A stretch of DNA of 64,000 nt from Aspidiotus rigidus. Taxonomy: Eukaryota; Arthropoda; Insecta; Hemiptera; Diaspididae. The position numbers and the translations under genes are program-made. Position 1 is the stretch's first letter. Each line of letters opens with the position of its first letter. Under the pieces are notes generated by a model that did not search any database, was not told the DNA's origin, and was given only the letters and a program-made list of their open reading frames with translations. The stretch is from contig JAVHKY010000012.1 of NCBI GenBank assembly GCA_035079385.1, positions 2,710,501-2,774,500 on the forward strand. The letters run 5' to 3'. Shown here one piece after another: positions 41,641-52,828 of the stretch.

Positions 41641-44600
41641 CCATATAATTCAATTGGAATTCAGCCTGAAACGATCAGCAGAATAAGAGCCTTGTTATAT
41701 ATGTAGAAAGATACCATTCTCCAATTTCTGTCCATGTTATCATCCATTTAAATTCAATTGAAATTCAGCCTGAAACGATCAGCAGGAAAGAGACCTTGTT
41801 ATATATGTAGAAAGATACCATTCTCCAATTTTTGTCCATGTTATCATCCATTTAAATTCAATTGAAATTCAGCCTGAAACGATCAGCAGGAAGGAGACCT
41901 TGTTATATGTGTAGAAAGATACCATTCTCCAATTTCTGTCCCTGTTATCAACCATTTAAATTCAATTGAAATTCAGCCTGAAATGATCAGCAGAAAGGGG
42001 CCCTTGTTATCTGTATAGGTGGATACCATTCTCCAATTTCTGTCCCTGTTATCATCCATTTATATTCAATTGAAATTCAGCCTGAAACGATCAGCAGAAA
42101 GGGGGCCTTGTTATATATGAAGAGAGATACCATTGTCCAATTTCTGTCCCCGTTATCATCTATTTAATTTTGATTGAAATTAAGCCTGTAACGATCAGCA
42201 AAAGGGGGGCCTTATCAACTGTGTAGAAAGATACCATTCTCTAATTTCTGTCCATGTTATCATCCATTTAAATTCAATCGAAATTCAGCCTGAAATGATC
42301 AGCAGAAAGGGGGCCTTGTTATGTGTGTAGAAACATACCATTCTCCAATTTCTGTCCATGTTATCATCCATTTAAATTCAATTGAAATTCAGCCTCAAAC
42401 GATCAGCAGAAAGGGGGCCTTGTTATGTGTGTAGAAAGATACCATTCTCCAATTTCTGTCCGTATTATCATCCATTTATTTGAATTGAAATTAGGCCTGT
42501 AACGATCAGCAAAAGGGGGCCTTATCAACCGTGTAGAAAGATACCATTCTCTAATTTCTGTCCCTGTTATCATCCATTTAAATTCAATCAGAATTCAGCC
42601 TAAATCAATCAGCAGAAAGGGGGCCTTGTTATGTTTGTAGAAAGATACCATTCTCCAATTACTGTCCATATTATCATCCATTTAAATTCAATTGAAATTC
42701 AGCCTGAAACGATCAGCAGAAAGGGGGGTCTTGTTATTTGTGTAGGTAGATACCATTCTCCAATTTCTGTCCCTGTTATCATCCATTTAAATTCAATTGA
42801 AATTCAGCCTAAAACGATCAGCAAAAGGGGGGCCTTGTTATCTGTGTAGAAAGATACCATTCTCTAATTTCTGTCCCTGTTATCATCCATTTAAATTCAA
42901 TTGAAATTCAGCCTGAAACGATCAGCAAAAGGGGGGCCTTGTCATCGTGTAGAAAGATACCATTCTCCAATTTCTGTCCCTGTTATCATCCATTTCAATT
43001 CAATTGAAATTCGGCCTGAAACGATCAGCCAAAAGGGGCCTTGTTATATGTGAAGAGAGATACCATTCTCCAATTTCTGTCCCTGTTATCATCTATTTAA
43101 TTTTAATTGAAATTCAGTCTGAAACGATCACCAAAAGGGGGGCCGTATCAACTGTGTAGAAAAATACCATTCTCCAATTTCTGTCCATGTTATCATCCAT
43201 TTAAATTCAATCGAAATTCAGCCTGAAATGATCAGCAGAAAGGGGGCCTTGTTATGTGTGTAGAAACATACCATTCTCCAATTTCTGTCCATGTTATCAT
43301 CCATTTAAATTCAATTGAAATTCAGCCTCAAACGATCAGCAGAAAGGGGGCCTTGTTATGTGTGTAGAAAGATACCATTCTCCAATTTCTGTCCGTATTA
43401 TCATCCATTTATTTGAATTGAAATTAGGCCTGTAACGATCAGCAAAAGGGGGCCTTATCAACCGTGTAGAAAGATACCATTCTCTAATTTCTGTCCCTGT
43501 TATCATCCATTTAAATTCAATCAGAATTCAGCCTAAATCAATCAGCAGAAAGGGGGCCTTGTTATGTTTGTAGAAAGATACCATTCTCCAATTACTGTCC
43601 ATATTATCATCCATTTAAATTCAATTGAAATTCAGCCTGAAACGATCAGCAGAAAGGGGGGTCTTGTTATTTGTGTAGGTAGATACCATTCTCCAATTTC
43701 TGTCCCTGTTATCATCCATTTAAATTCAATTGAAATTCAGCCTAAAACGATCAGCAAAAGGGGGGCCTTGTTATCTGTGTAGAAAGATACCATTCTCTAA
43801 TTTCTGTCCGTATTATCATCCATTTATTTGAATTGAAATTAGGCCTGTAACGATCAGCAAAAGGGGGCCTTATCAACCGTGTAGAAAGATACCATTCTCT
43901 AATTTCTGTCCCTGTTATCATCCATTTAAATTCAATCAGAATTCAGCCTAAATCAATCAGCAGAAAGGGGGCCTTGTTATGTTTGTAGAAAGATACCATT
44001 CTCCAATTACTGTCCATATTATCATCCATTTAAATTCAATTGAAATTCAGCCTGAAACGATCAGCAGAAAGGGGGGTCTTGTTATTTGTGTAGGTAGATA
44101 CCATTCTCCAATTTCTGTCCCTGTTATCATCCATTTAAATTCAATTGAAATTCAGCCTAAAACGATCAGCAAAAGGGGGGCCTTGTTATCTGTGTAGAAA
44201 GATACCATTCTCTAATTTCTGTCCCTGTTATCATCCATTTAAATTCAATTGAAATTCAGCCTGAAACGATCAGCAAAAGGGGGGCCTTGTTATCTGTGTA
44301 GAAAGATACCATTCTCCAATTTCTGTCCCTGTTATCATCCATTTCAATTCAATTGAAATTCGGCCTGAAACGATCAGCCAAAAGGGGCCTTGTTATATGT
44401 GAAGAGAGGTACCATTCTCCAATTTCTGTCCCTGTTATCATCTATTTAATTTTAATTGAAATTCAGTCTGAAACGATCACCAAAAGGGGGGCCGTATCAA
44501 CTGTGTAGAAAAATACCATTCTCCAATTTCTGTCCATGTTATCATCCATTTAAATTCAATCGAAATTCAGCCTGAAATGATCAGCAGAAAGGGGGCCTTG

Positions 44601-45540
44601 TTATGTGTGTAGAAACATACCATTCTCCAATTTCTGTCCATGTTATCATCCATTTAAATTCAATTGAAATTCAGCCTCAAACGATCAGCAGAAAAGGGGC
44701 CTTGTTATGTGTGTAGAAAGATACCATTCTCCAATTTCTGTCCGTATTATCATCCATTTATTTGAATTGAAATTAGGCCTGTAACGATCAGCAAAAGGGG
44801 GCCTTATCAACCGTGTAGAAAGATACCATTCTCTAATTTCTGTCCCTGTTATCATCCATTTAAATTCAATTAGAATTCAGCCTAAATCAATCAGCAGAAA
44901 GGGGGCCTTGTTATGTTTGTAGAAAGATACCATTCTCCAATTACTGTCCGTATTATCATCCATTTAAATTCAATTGAAATTCAGCCTGAAACGATCAGCA
45001 GAAAGGGGGGGCTTGTTATTTGTGTACGTAGATACCATTCTCCAATTTCTGTCCCTGTTATCATCCATTTAAATTCAATTGAAATTCGGCCTGAAACGAT
45101 CAGCCAAAAGGGGCCTTGTTATATGTGAAGAGAGATACCATTCTCCAATTTCTGTCCCTGTTATCATCTATTTAATTTTAATTGAAATTCAGTCTGAAAC
45201 GATCACCAAAAGGGGGGGCGTATCAACTGTGTAGAAAAATACCATTCTCCAATTTCTTTCCATGTTATCATCCATTTAAATTCAATTGAGATTAAGCCTG
45301 AAACGATCAGCAGAAGAGGGACCTTGTTATATGTGTAGAAAGATACGATTCTCCAATTTCGGTCCCTGTTATCATCTACTTAAATTCAATTGAAATTCAG
45401 CCTGAAACGATCAGCAGAGAGGGGGCCTAGTTATATGTGAAGAGAGATACCATTCTCCAATTTCTGTCCATATCATCATCCATTTAGAATAAATTGGAAT
45501 TCAGCCTGAAACAATCAGCAGAATGGGAGCCTTGTTATAT
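41626..45540 (+). repeat. Satellite array B, ~104-bp monomer with higher-order repeats
   Basis: About 37 tandem monomers of the same family as array A (boxes at 41710 and 41814 confirm the 104-bp period). Variant monomers recur in a fixed order: the variant with CAATTACTGTCC starts at about 42631, 43564, 43979 and 44913, i.e. spacings of 933, 415 and 934 bp. That equals nine, four and nine monomers. The four-monomer block looks like the nine-monomer block with five monomers removed. Short open frames of 71-72 codons repeat with this period and are a by-product. The array ends at the LTR element inserted at 45541. Confidence 0.95.
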
Positions 45541-45722
45541 ATATAATCTTCCTAATTCGGTTTATCTTCCAGAGATGTTTATTCGCTGTTGCTTTACAAC
45601 TTAATGATCATTGTACCGTATGTACTACGGTATAGTACAGAATATATAGATTGCTAGGCATAATAGTAATCTCGTGTGCTCTCGAGTCGATGATTCTGCG
45701 ATCATTTGGGTTTCACAGTTTA
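45541..45722 (-). repeat. Terminal direct repeat, left
   Basis: Matches 47444-47624 over about 180 bp, sharing GATGTTTATTCGCTGTTGCT and GTGTGCTCTCGAGTCGATGA with scattered differences. The differences show the insertion is not recent. Confidence 0.85.
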
Positions 45723-46278
45723 CACGGCCATACTGACATCAACGGCGTCTCGACGTTCAACTAAAAAAAATATCCTTCAACTTGACAGCTTTGAAGGTTA
45801 ACATTCTCGAGGATTCAAACCGAGTTTTCCTGGTATAATTTGATTGGGCTCGTTCACGGCCATTTCGACGCACAATGACGTCCTCGTCATTAAGAAAGGC
45901 CATTCGGTCATTCTGACTACAAATTTATCTTGTGGCGTTTGATTCTTTTGAAATAAGTGCTGGTAACGTTTTCAATCTTTCCGCGTTCATATCTTCTCCA
46001 GTAAATTGAAGAGGTTTTTCTTTTGAAACAACACATGTCTCAGTAACAAAAACCAAGCCGGCCGATATATCATTACGGCGTTGGTATAGTATCATATACT
46101 CGGCTGTTGAGACGATTGGTTCAATTTCACATATTACTTCCAGTCGATAGTACTTTTAGTTGACTTGAATTTGTTAGGAATTCCTGGATATTGTGAATAC
46201 GCGCGGTCGAGCTGATAAAATGAATCGGAAATGTTAGTGCTGAAACAGAAAACAACACATAAGAGCACAAAACCCACT

Positions 46279-46498
46279 ACTTGTAGTTCACACACGATAG
46301 ATCTCTTTTGCGATTTGTGGCGGGGGTTCACACGACAGATCTCTTTTCTAGAGATAAGGTGAGCCAGAAACATTCAGTCCGGGAGTTCACACGACATATC
46401 TCCTCTTTCAGATAAGGTGAACTCAGAAATATTCATGGCAGGGGTTCACACGACAGATCTCTTTTTTGAGATAAGGTGAACCAGAAACATTCAGTACA
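46279..46498 (-). repeat. Minisatellite, ~60-bp unit, 3.5 copies
   Basis: Within the LTR element, the unit GGGGTTCACACGACAGATCT plus AGATAAGGTGAACCAGAAAC recurs at about 46321, 46381 and 46441, with a partial unit at 46279. It may be internal untranslated sequence that expanded. Confidence 0.85.
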
Positions 46499-47443
46499 TT
46501 GACCTTTTTTTTTCAGATTGCAGCCTACCCAATTCTTATTTTCATCCCTATCTACTCATTTTTTTATGGTACCGTGGGAGCGATAAGTTGGCGACAAGTA
46601 TCACGTACAGTACAGAATTTCATAGTTTTAGATTAAAGCGATTTGTCGACAGTCCATTTGCGGAGTCTGGTTGGTAACGACAAATTTGTAACCATTTGAA
46701 CTGAAGCGAGTGACGACAATTTCTGCTGGACAGTTGAAAGTAAAAATACTCCCCGTTATACCGTGCGATCGCGAGTAAATTTCAACTAGTGCGTTAACTC
46801 TGCAAACCTCTGCCTCTTCTGCAGTCTTTCTGAGATCGAATAATCCGTCGGTGGAGTGAGCTCACCGTTTCTATGTTGGCATTTGAATTTCTGTTGTTGG
46901 AAATTCAGGTACGCCAGTAGAGTTATTGGGTAATTCTGCTTTGTGTTGGATCTGGACGATTTCCGGCAAAAGGTTGAAAAGAGAGATGCCTGGATATCCC
47001 GGAGAATGGCGAGTAGATCTTCACCAGAAGGTCAATACGCGGTAGTTTGTGGTCGACAATAAAGAATCATTTTGTAGAAACAGATGTAAAGCGTTCAGGT
47101 ACAGTGGCTTGGCAAAAGTTCGACTATTTCATTGGTGAAGCGGCAAACGAACCATTGAATTCGAATTTGCAGTCGTTTCTGTTTCTGGCGTTTGAATTCC
47201 TTCAACTAGTCGTCAGAAGATCTTCACCAATGTCCGAGCAATCAACAAGTGCACATTGTATGGTACAAGATCACTACCATACATTGGCTGCTCTGGATTG
47301 GTTTCAACGAACTTTGTTTCTTTGGAAGTGGTATGGCGTTCCGAATTTCAAGGAGAAAAAAATTTTCATGGCGGCGAAAACTTCTCTGTTTGCTGAGATC
47401 GCGCAAGATGGCGTTGAGTTGGGCGCGGCTCATCCCACTTCTG

Positions 47444-47624
47444 ATATAATCTTTGTAATTCGGTTCATCTTCAAGAGATGTTTATTCGCTGTTGCTTTAC
47501 AACTTAATGATCATTGTACCGTATGTACTACGGTATAGTAAAGATAATATAGATTGCTAAGCATAATAATAATATTGTGTGCTCTCGAGTCGATGATTCT
47601 GCGATTATTAGGTTTCACAGTTTA
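47444..47624 (-). repeat. Terminal direct repeat, right
   Basis: Partner of 45541-45722. On the minus strand this would be the 5' LTR, since the primer-site-like ATCAGAAGTGGGAT follows it. The satellite resumes immediately at 47625. Confidence 0.85.
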
Positions 47625-49225
47625 AATATATGTAGAAAGATACCATTCTCCAATTTCTTTCCATATTATATTCCATTTAAATTCAATTTAGTTACAGCCT
47701 GAAACGATCAGCAGGAAGGGGGCCTTCCTATATATGTGTAGAAAGATACCATTCCTTGATTTCTGCCTATATTATCATCCATCTAATCCAATTGGAATTC
47801 AGCCTTAAACGATCAGCAGAAAGGGGGCCTTGTTAGGTGTGTAGAAAGATACCATTCTCAATTTCTGTCCATATCATCATCCATTTCAATTCAATTGGAA
47901 TTCAGCATCTAACGATCAGCAGAAAGGGGCCCTTGTTATGTTCGTAGAAAGATACCATTCTCCAATTTCTGTCCATATTATCATCCATTTAAATTCAATT
48001 GAAATTTAGCCGGAAACGATCAGCAGAAAGGGAGCCTTGTTATATATGTAGGAAGATACCATTCTCCAATTTCTGTCCCTGTTATCATCTATTTAAATTC
48101 AATTGAAATTCAGTCTGAAACGATCAGTAGAAAGGGGGCCTTGTTATATATGTGGAAAGATACCATTCTCTAATTTCTGTCCCTGTTATCATCCATTTAA
48201 ATTCAATTCAGCCTGAAACGGTCAGCAGAATAGGAGCCTTGTTATGTACATAGAAAGATACCATTCTCCAATTTCTGTCCCTGTTATCATCTATTTAAAT
48301 TCAATTGAAATTCGGCCTGGAACGATCAGCAGAAAGGGGGCCTTGTTATATCTGAATAGAGATACCATTCTCCAATTTCTGTCCATATTATCATCCATTT
48401 AAATTCAATTGAAATTTAGCCTGATGAAACGATCAGCAAAAGGGGGCCTTGTTATCTGTGTAGAAAGATACCATTCCCCAATTTCTGTCCCTGTTATCAT
48501 CCATTTAAATTCAATTGAAATTCGGCCTGAAACGATCAGCCAAAAGAGGGCCTTGTTATAGGTGGAGCAAGATACCATTCCCCAATTTCTGTCCCTGTTA
48601 TCATCTATTTAAATTCAATTGAAATTCGGCCTGAAACGATCAGCCAAAAGAGGGCCTTGTTATAGGTGGAGCAAGATACCATTCAGCATTTTCTGTCCCT
48701 GTTATCATCTATTTAAATTCAATTGAAATTCGGCCTGGAACGATCAGCAGAAAGGGGGCCTCGTTATATCTGAAGAGAGATACCATTCTCCAATTTCTGT
48801 CCATATTATCATCCATTTAAATTCAATTGAAGTTCAGTCTGAAACGATCAGCAAAAGAGGGCCTTGTTATCTGTGTAGAAAGATACCATTCTCCAATTCC
48901 TGTCCATGTTATCATCCATTTAAATTCAATTGAAATTGAGCCTGAAGTGATGAGCAGAAAGGGGACCTTGTTATATATGTAGAAAGATACGATTCTCCAA
49001 TTTCTGTCCCTGTTATCATCTATTTAATGAAATTGAGCCTGAAACGATCAGCAGAAAGGGGGCCTTGTTATAGGTGGAGCAAGATACCATTCTCCAATTT
49101 CTGTCCATATTACCATCTATTTAAACTCAATTGGAATTTGGACTGTAACGATCAGCCGAAAGGGGGCCTTGTTATATATGCAGAAAGATACCACTCTCCA
49201 ATTTCTGTCCATATTATCATCCTTC
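47625..49225 (+). repeat. Satellite array C, continuation of array B
   Basis: About 15 monomers of the 104-bp family in the same orientation as array B, so B and C are one array of about 5.5 kb split by the LTR element. It is more heterogeneous than B: several monomers have a GGTGGAGCAAGATACC junction, and one lacks the central box (48960-49030 region). The right edge is the element X coding sequence, at GGATGATAATATGGA read on the minus strand. Confidence 0.92.
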
Positions 49226-50220
49226 CTCATAAGAAACTTGCAGTGGTCCTGCAACTTCTTCATGGCTGACTTCATCTTAGCATTTGGGAGATTACAAATT
49301 TTCCCAAGGAATAAGTCTTCTTCTTTCATCGGCTCCTCTTCAGAATCCGTCTTGGTAGGTGAGGTGAAGGAGCTGGCTTGTGGTCTCTTCTTTCTGCGGC
49401 CCTTCCTTCCCACTAAAGCAGGAGAGGTGACAAAAGATTCGTATGCTCCCTCTTAGGTCCTTGAGGTAGGGTTGTTGGCACCTCTATGGACTGCATTGCT
49501 GTCTCATTCTCCTTGAGAGTTGTTGCCTCATTGCATGATTCGGGGACGAAACCCTCCGCCGCCTGAGCGCATCAGTATGGGGAATCGACTTGCCGCATCC
49601 GAAACGGCATCGTGATAAATTTTTGTATCCATTTTCATCTGAAATCAAGTTGCAGTGTGACGCGTCATCCGGGAAGCTGCTTCCGCCTTCCGGATCATCT
49701 TGCAGAGCCATACATTCCCCATGATATTACTTTCATTTTTCTCTGAACGCGTCTCGTCAGCGAAAAATAAAAGTAATATACGGTCTATGCAATTTATTAA
49801 TAATCTGATTAGCGTCTGTCTCGTCGTCACTACGCGTCGACGACAGCCGCTAGCTAGGTGAGTAGCAATTTTGGAATAAGAAAATAATTTTTTTCTACAA
49901 GAATTTTCTGAAAGAAAAAATGACTCAAAACGACGTGGCAATTTACCAACACAAAAGGATACTGTTCTATTCACCAGCAAAAAGACCAAAGAAACTGCTC
50001 CCATGAACAAGTAATGTAGGTATTTTGTTTTGTGTGAATACTAAATTTCTCCTCTTCAAAGAAACAATCATGAAAACTTCCCTAGTTTTTAAACAGGTCC
50101 AACTCCATTACATTCTTTAGTCTGCATGTAAAGCAAAACTGCCGTCTGCCCCGTGTGGTTGCATTTCTAAAAAAAAACATATTGCTAAACTTTAACCAAA
50201 CCCTACTTTAAAATGAGTTC
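49213..50220 (-). mobile_element. Element X copy 1, 5' portion (unidentified repeat with coding frames)
   Basis: A minus-strand unit of about 1 kb repeated in inverted orientation at 60318-61310. Conserved reading pieces are a segment with GGSSFPDDASHCNLISDENG and SRCRFGCGKSIPHTDALRRR (49711-49484), and a segment with KKRPQASSFTSPTKTDSEEE, EEDLFLGK and NAKMKSAMKKLQDHCKFL (49413-49213). The latter is acidic then basic and likely disordered to helical. A hydrophobic N-terminal-looking frame at 50010-49645 is also shared by both copies, but the opposite strand is open too. Frames change between pieces, so this is either decayed or spliced. I do not recognise the family. The coding stops exactly at the satellite. 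Confidence 0.6.
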
Positions 50221-50652
50221 TCCACTCCTTTGGTCTTCAAATGGTTTAAATGATGTTGGCAGAATCATGGTAAACTTGTGCTCATTATAGCTTTGCAACT
50301 GTGTGTCAATCAGATTGATCTCTGCTCTTGAATTGAATGCTAAGTACAGGATAGGTTTTTTCACTAGTCCTCCTCTTAGAGGTGCCAAATTGAGTCCTGT
50401 GGACTTACACCTTATTTCTTCTCACTTACAATTACGTGCACCGTGTCCAATTTCTGTACAAACAGAGTGTAAAATATCGAATATTTCTTTCTGGGGATTC
50501 TGATACTGGATAGGTTTTGTCATATCCTTTATTCTCTTGAATGATTCCTGTCGGCCACCAATGTTTATACCATCACACACCTTCACTAATTTTGAATTTG
50601 CATTGGTAGAACCCTGTTGTAAAGGAAACCCTGAAGGAGATTGGGGAGGTTG
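50203..50652 (-). pseudogene. Possible retroelement gag end / protease start
   Basis: A minus-strand open stretch from about 50652 to 50440 ends in a knuckle-like CTEIGHGARNC, which lacks the first cysteine of a CCHC motif. After a stop it continues (50388-50203) with KKPILYLAFNSRAEINLID, which resembles the start of a retroviral-type protease with the active-site DTG/DSG turned into NSR. Weak but consistent in order (gag knuckle then protease). No LTR or pol nearby. It overlaps the edge of element X by a few bases. Confidence 0.35.
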
Positions 50653-52751
50653 TCAAGATGGCCTATTTCGTTTTATGTAGAGCATATATAATGCCGATTT
50701 TTGAGTTTTGGCTAGAGCCTTATTCAAGGATGGAGACCATTGGCCTTTGGACACTCGGTGTGCTCTTGAGACTCCAATGTGGAGTGTTTCTTGGTCTTCT
50801 TTCTCCATCTCACATCATGTTTGATAATATGAGAACTCTGGTGCACCTTTTTCATGTGCTCTTCAAATACGTTTGGGCTATTCTCCAGCCTGCAAGTGAC
50901 GGAATGGGCACGGAATTTGAGTTATGTTTCACTGATGAGTAAGTTGTCAATTCGCACGCATCATGATGGCTATCCAGGAGAGACATCCTTCCAGTTGATT
51001 TTGTGTATAAAAAATGTAATCTGCGTACGCGTTCCTCGTCAAAAATACAAAAAGTGAATCCGAATTTCTATCCCTGGGATAAGTTGTCCTCAATTTGTGG
51101 CTAAATTCAGTGATATATTTTACAATTTTCTCATTATTGTGATCAAATAAGCGTGCTTATATAGTTGAATGAAGAAATTATGCAACTAATGTCTCTACTT
51201 GATTATTTTCATATTATTTTTTTGAAGAAGAAAGTTATTCACTCCGGGAAGAAAGGGAAATTCTGAGTTTCTGGTCATGTAATAATATCTGAAGAGGCGA
51301 CAAGAAGTTATTGTCTGTACCCACAGTGCATAATGTACCCTACAATTCGCATAAGTCACGTCGTTTATTATGCGTTCTTATTTTATCTAAAATTATAAAA
51401 AATATTAATGTAACGTAAGTATCACTCGTAAAAAGGTTCTATTATACGTTATTTACTTATCATTTTATAAGAATTAGGTCTAATAAGTGGGCAATGATAA
51501 AAAGTAATCAAGTCTACCTAGTTTAGACTTGAAAAGCAACCGATTATTTATATTATTCGTGTACAAAGAAAAACGTTCAGCTCATTACAAATTATTTTAT
51601 TGGTCCCAAAATTACCAATGGTGTACATGTGTACAGAGCGACGCGACGCTCATGTTGAAGTGAAGTGTAATGAACTAATTAGACGAGTGAAATGAAATAC
51701 TTTTCAGAGTGCAAAATTCCAGACGAGAAAGTATATTCGTACAATATATCGTAGACTAGTGTGTTATTACTATTATCGTCTTCAGTTTTGTTGAATATCA
51801 CGAGAGATGAAAACGGAATATTGTTGTCAAAAGAAATGATAGAAACGTTACCTATCCGTTCATAGATAGACCGAGTCGTCGGTTGCTGTACAGGTTTGAT
51901 AAAATGTGATTTCCTAAATGTAATTATAAGAGGTTTAAGTAGAGGAGTTTGAAAAGCCTATGTCACCTAGAAAGCGTATTCAAGTTGTAGACTCCGAAGA
52001 CCACGAATACTTGTCGTACCTTTAGTAATATTACGAGCGAGAAAAATGTCAAGGTGGAGCCAAGGTTTTGAAAATTTTGCTCTCGAAGTTGAGATGGTTT
52101 GAAAGTTTTGTGTGTTGGTTGATCTTTTATATTTTGAACGTTTGAAAATATATATTGCCATCCGAACTCGCGTTCACCATAGGTTCGATTTGGGTGAGTG
52201 TGTTTTAGGAATACCTAGGGAGCGCTACTGTAGCTCCCGTCGAATTGTGAACGCATGTCTACCGTGGTGAATGTCGTGGTGCCACAAGTGGATCTTGGAA
52301 ATTTTGTGTCATACAAGGCTTCAATATCATCAATGTAAACTTGGGGAACAACTTTCCATCGGAAACGCTTCAGCTCATAAATTTATTGATCTTTTCATTT
52401 TTGACGGTTGATATAATCGAGAGGATGGATGGGCTTTATTTTGCGAGTCATGCTACAAGTTGATGAAATTAATATAAGTATAGGTAGTGACATGACGCCA
52501 CGATGGATCTACGCTTAGCGAGGAGAACTACGTTTACTAGGCGTTATAAGAATAGCGTGTGGTGAGAGAAGTTGGAAAATTTTATGTCTAAAACAAAACT
52601 GAAAATATCCTCTTCCGATTGGAAATGTTACGAGGAATAAATTTAGTTCTAAAAATTAAATAACGTTTTATAGGACGCTTTTTCATATAAATTAAAATTG
52701 ATTTACTTGAAGGCACTGACGTCCAAATTTTAAAAATACACAATTATCACC
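50653..52751. other. No gene recognised
   Basis: AT-rich sequence, with overlapping short frames at 50658-50942 and 50854-51057 that show no recognisable motif. No repeats noted. Confidence 0.45.
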
Positions 52752-52782
52752 GACGTTTCGACGACTGCGTCGTCTTCATCGG
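52752..52782 (-). ncRNA. Hammerhead-like motif
   Basis: On the minus strand: CCGATGA, a strong stem II (GACGAC-GCA-GTCGTC), and GAAACGTCGG. The GAAAC box is intact and the first box has one change (CCGATGA for CTGATGA). Downstream text ending in AGTGCC resembles that of the motif at 63051, suggesting both come from the same retroelement family. No PLE coding sequence is adjacent. Confidence 0.45.
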
Positions 52783-52828
52783 GGTGAAACAATACTACCT
52801 TTAAATTTGACTAATATATGTAACTTAT

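Larger units (their letters stand above)
45541..47624 (-). mobile_element. LTR retrotransposon-like element (Copia-like?), nested in the satellite
   Basis: About 2.08 kb flanked by ~181-bp direct repeats (45541-45722 and 47444-47624) and inserted within one satellite monomer (GTTATAT on the left, ATATATGTAGAAAG on the right). Read on the minus strand, the repeats start near TGTGAAACC and contain AATAAA. The 47444 copy is followed by ATCAGAAGTGGGAT, similar to the internal tRNA-Met primer site used by many Copia elements. The internal region has a short gag-like start (MSRAQLNAILRDLSKQRS, about 47433-47380) but no pol. It is thus a non-autonomous or internally deleted element. The orientation and the Copia call are inferences. 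Confidence 0.65.

Noticed and set aside
42631..45128. Repeated 71-72-codon open frames with nearly identical proteins
   Set aside because: They are translations of the 104-bp satellite and recur with its higher-order period. 104 is not a multiple of three, so the frame cannot run through the array; not genes.
41626..45540. A CENP-B box inside the satellite
   Set aside because: I looked for a TTCG...A..CGGG pattern in the consensus monomer and did not see one. The CENP-B link rests only on the adjacent Tigger fragment.
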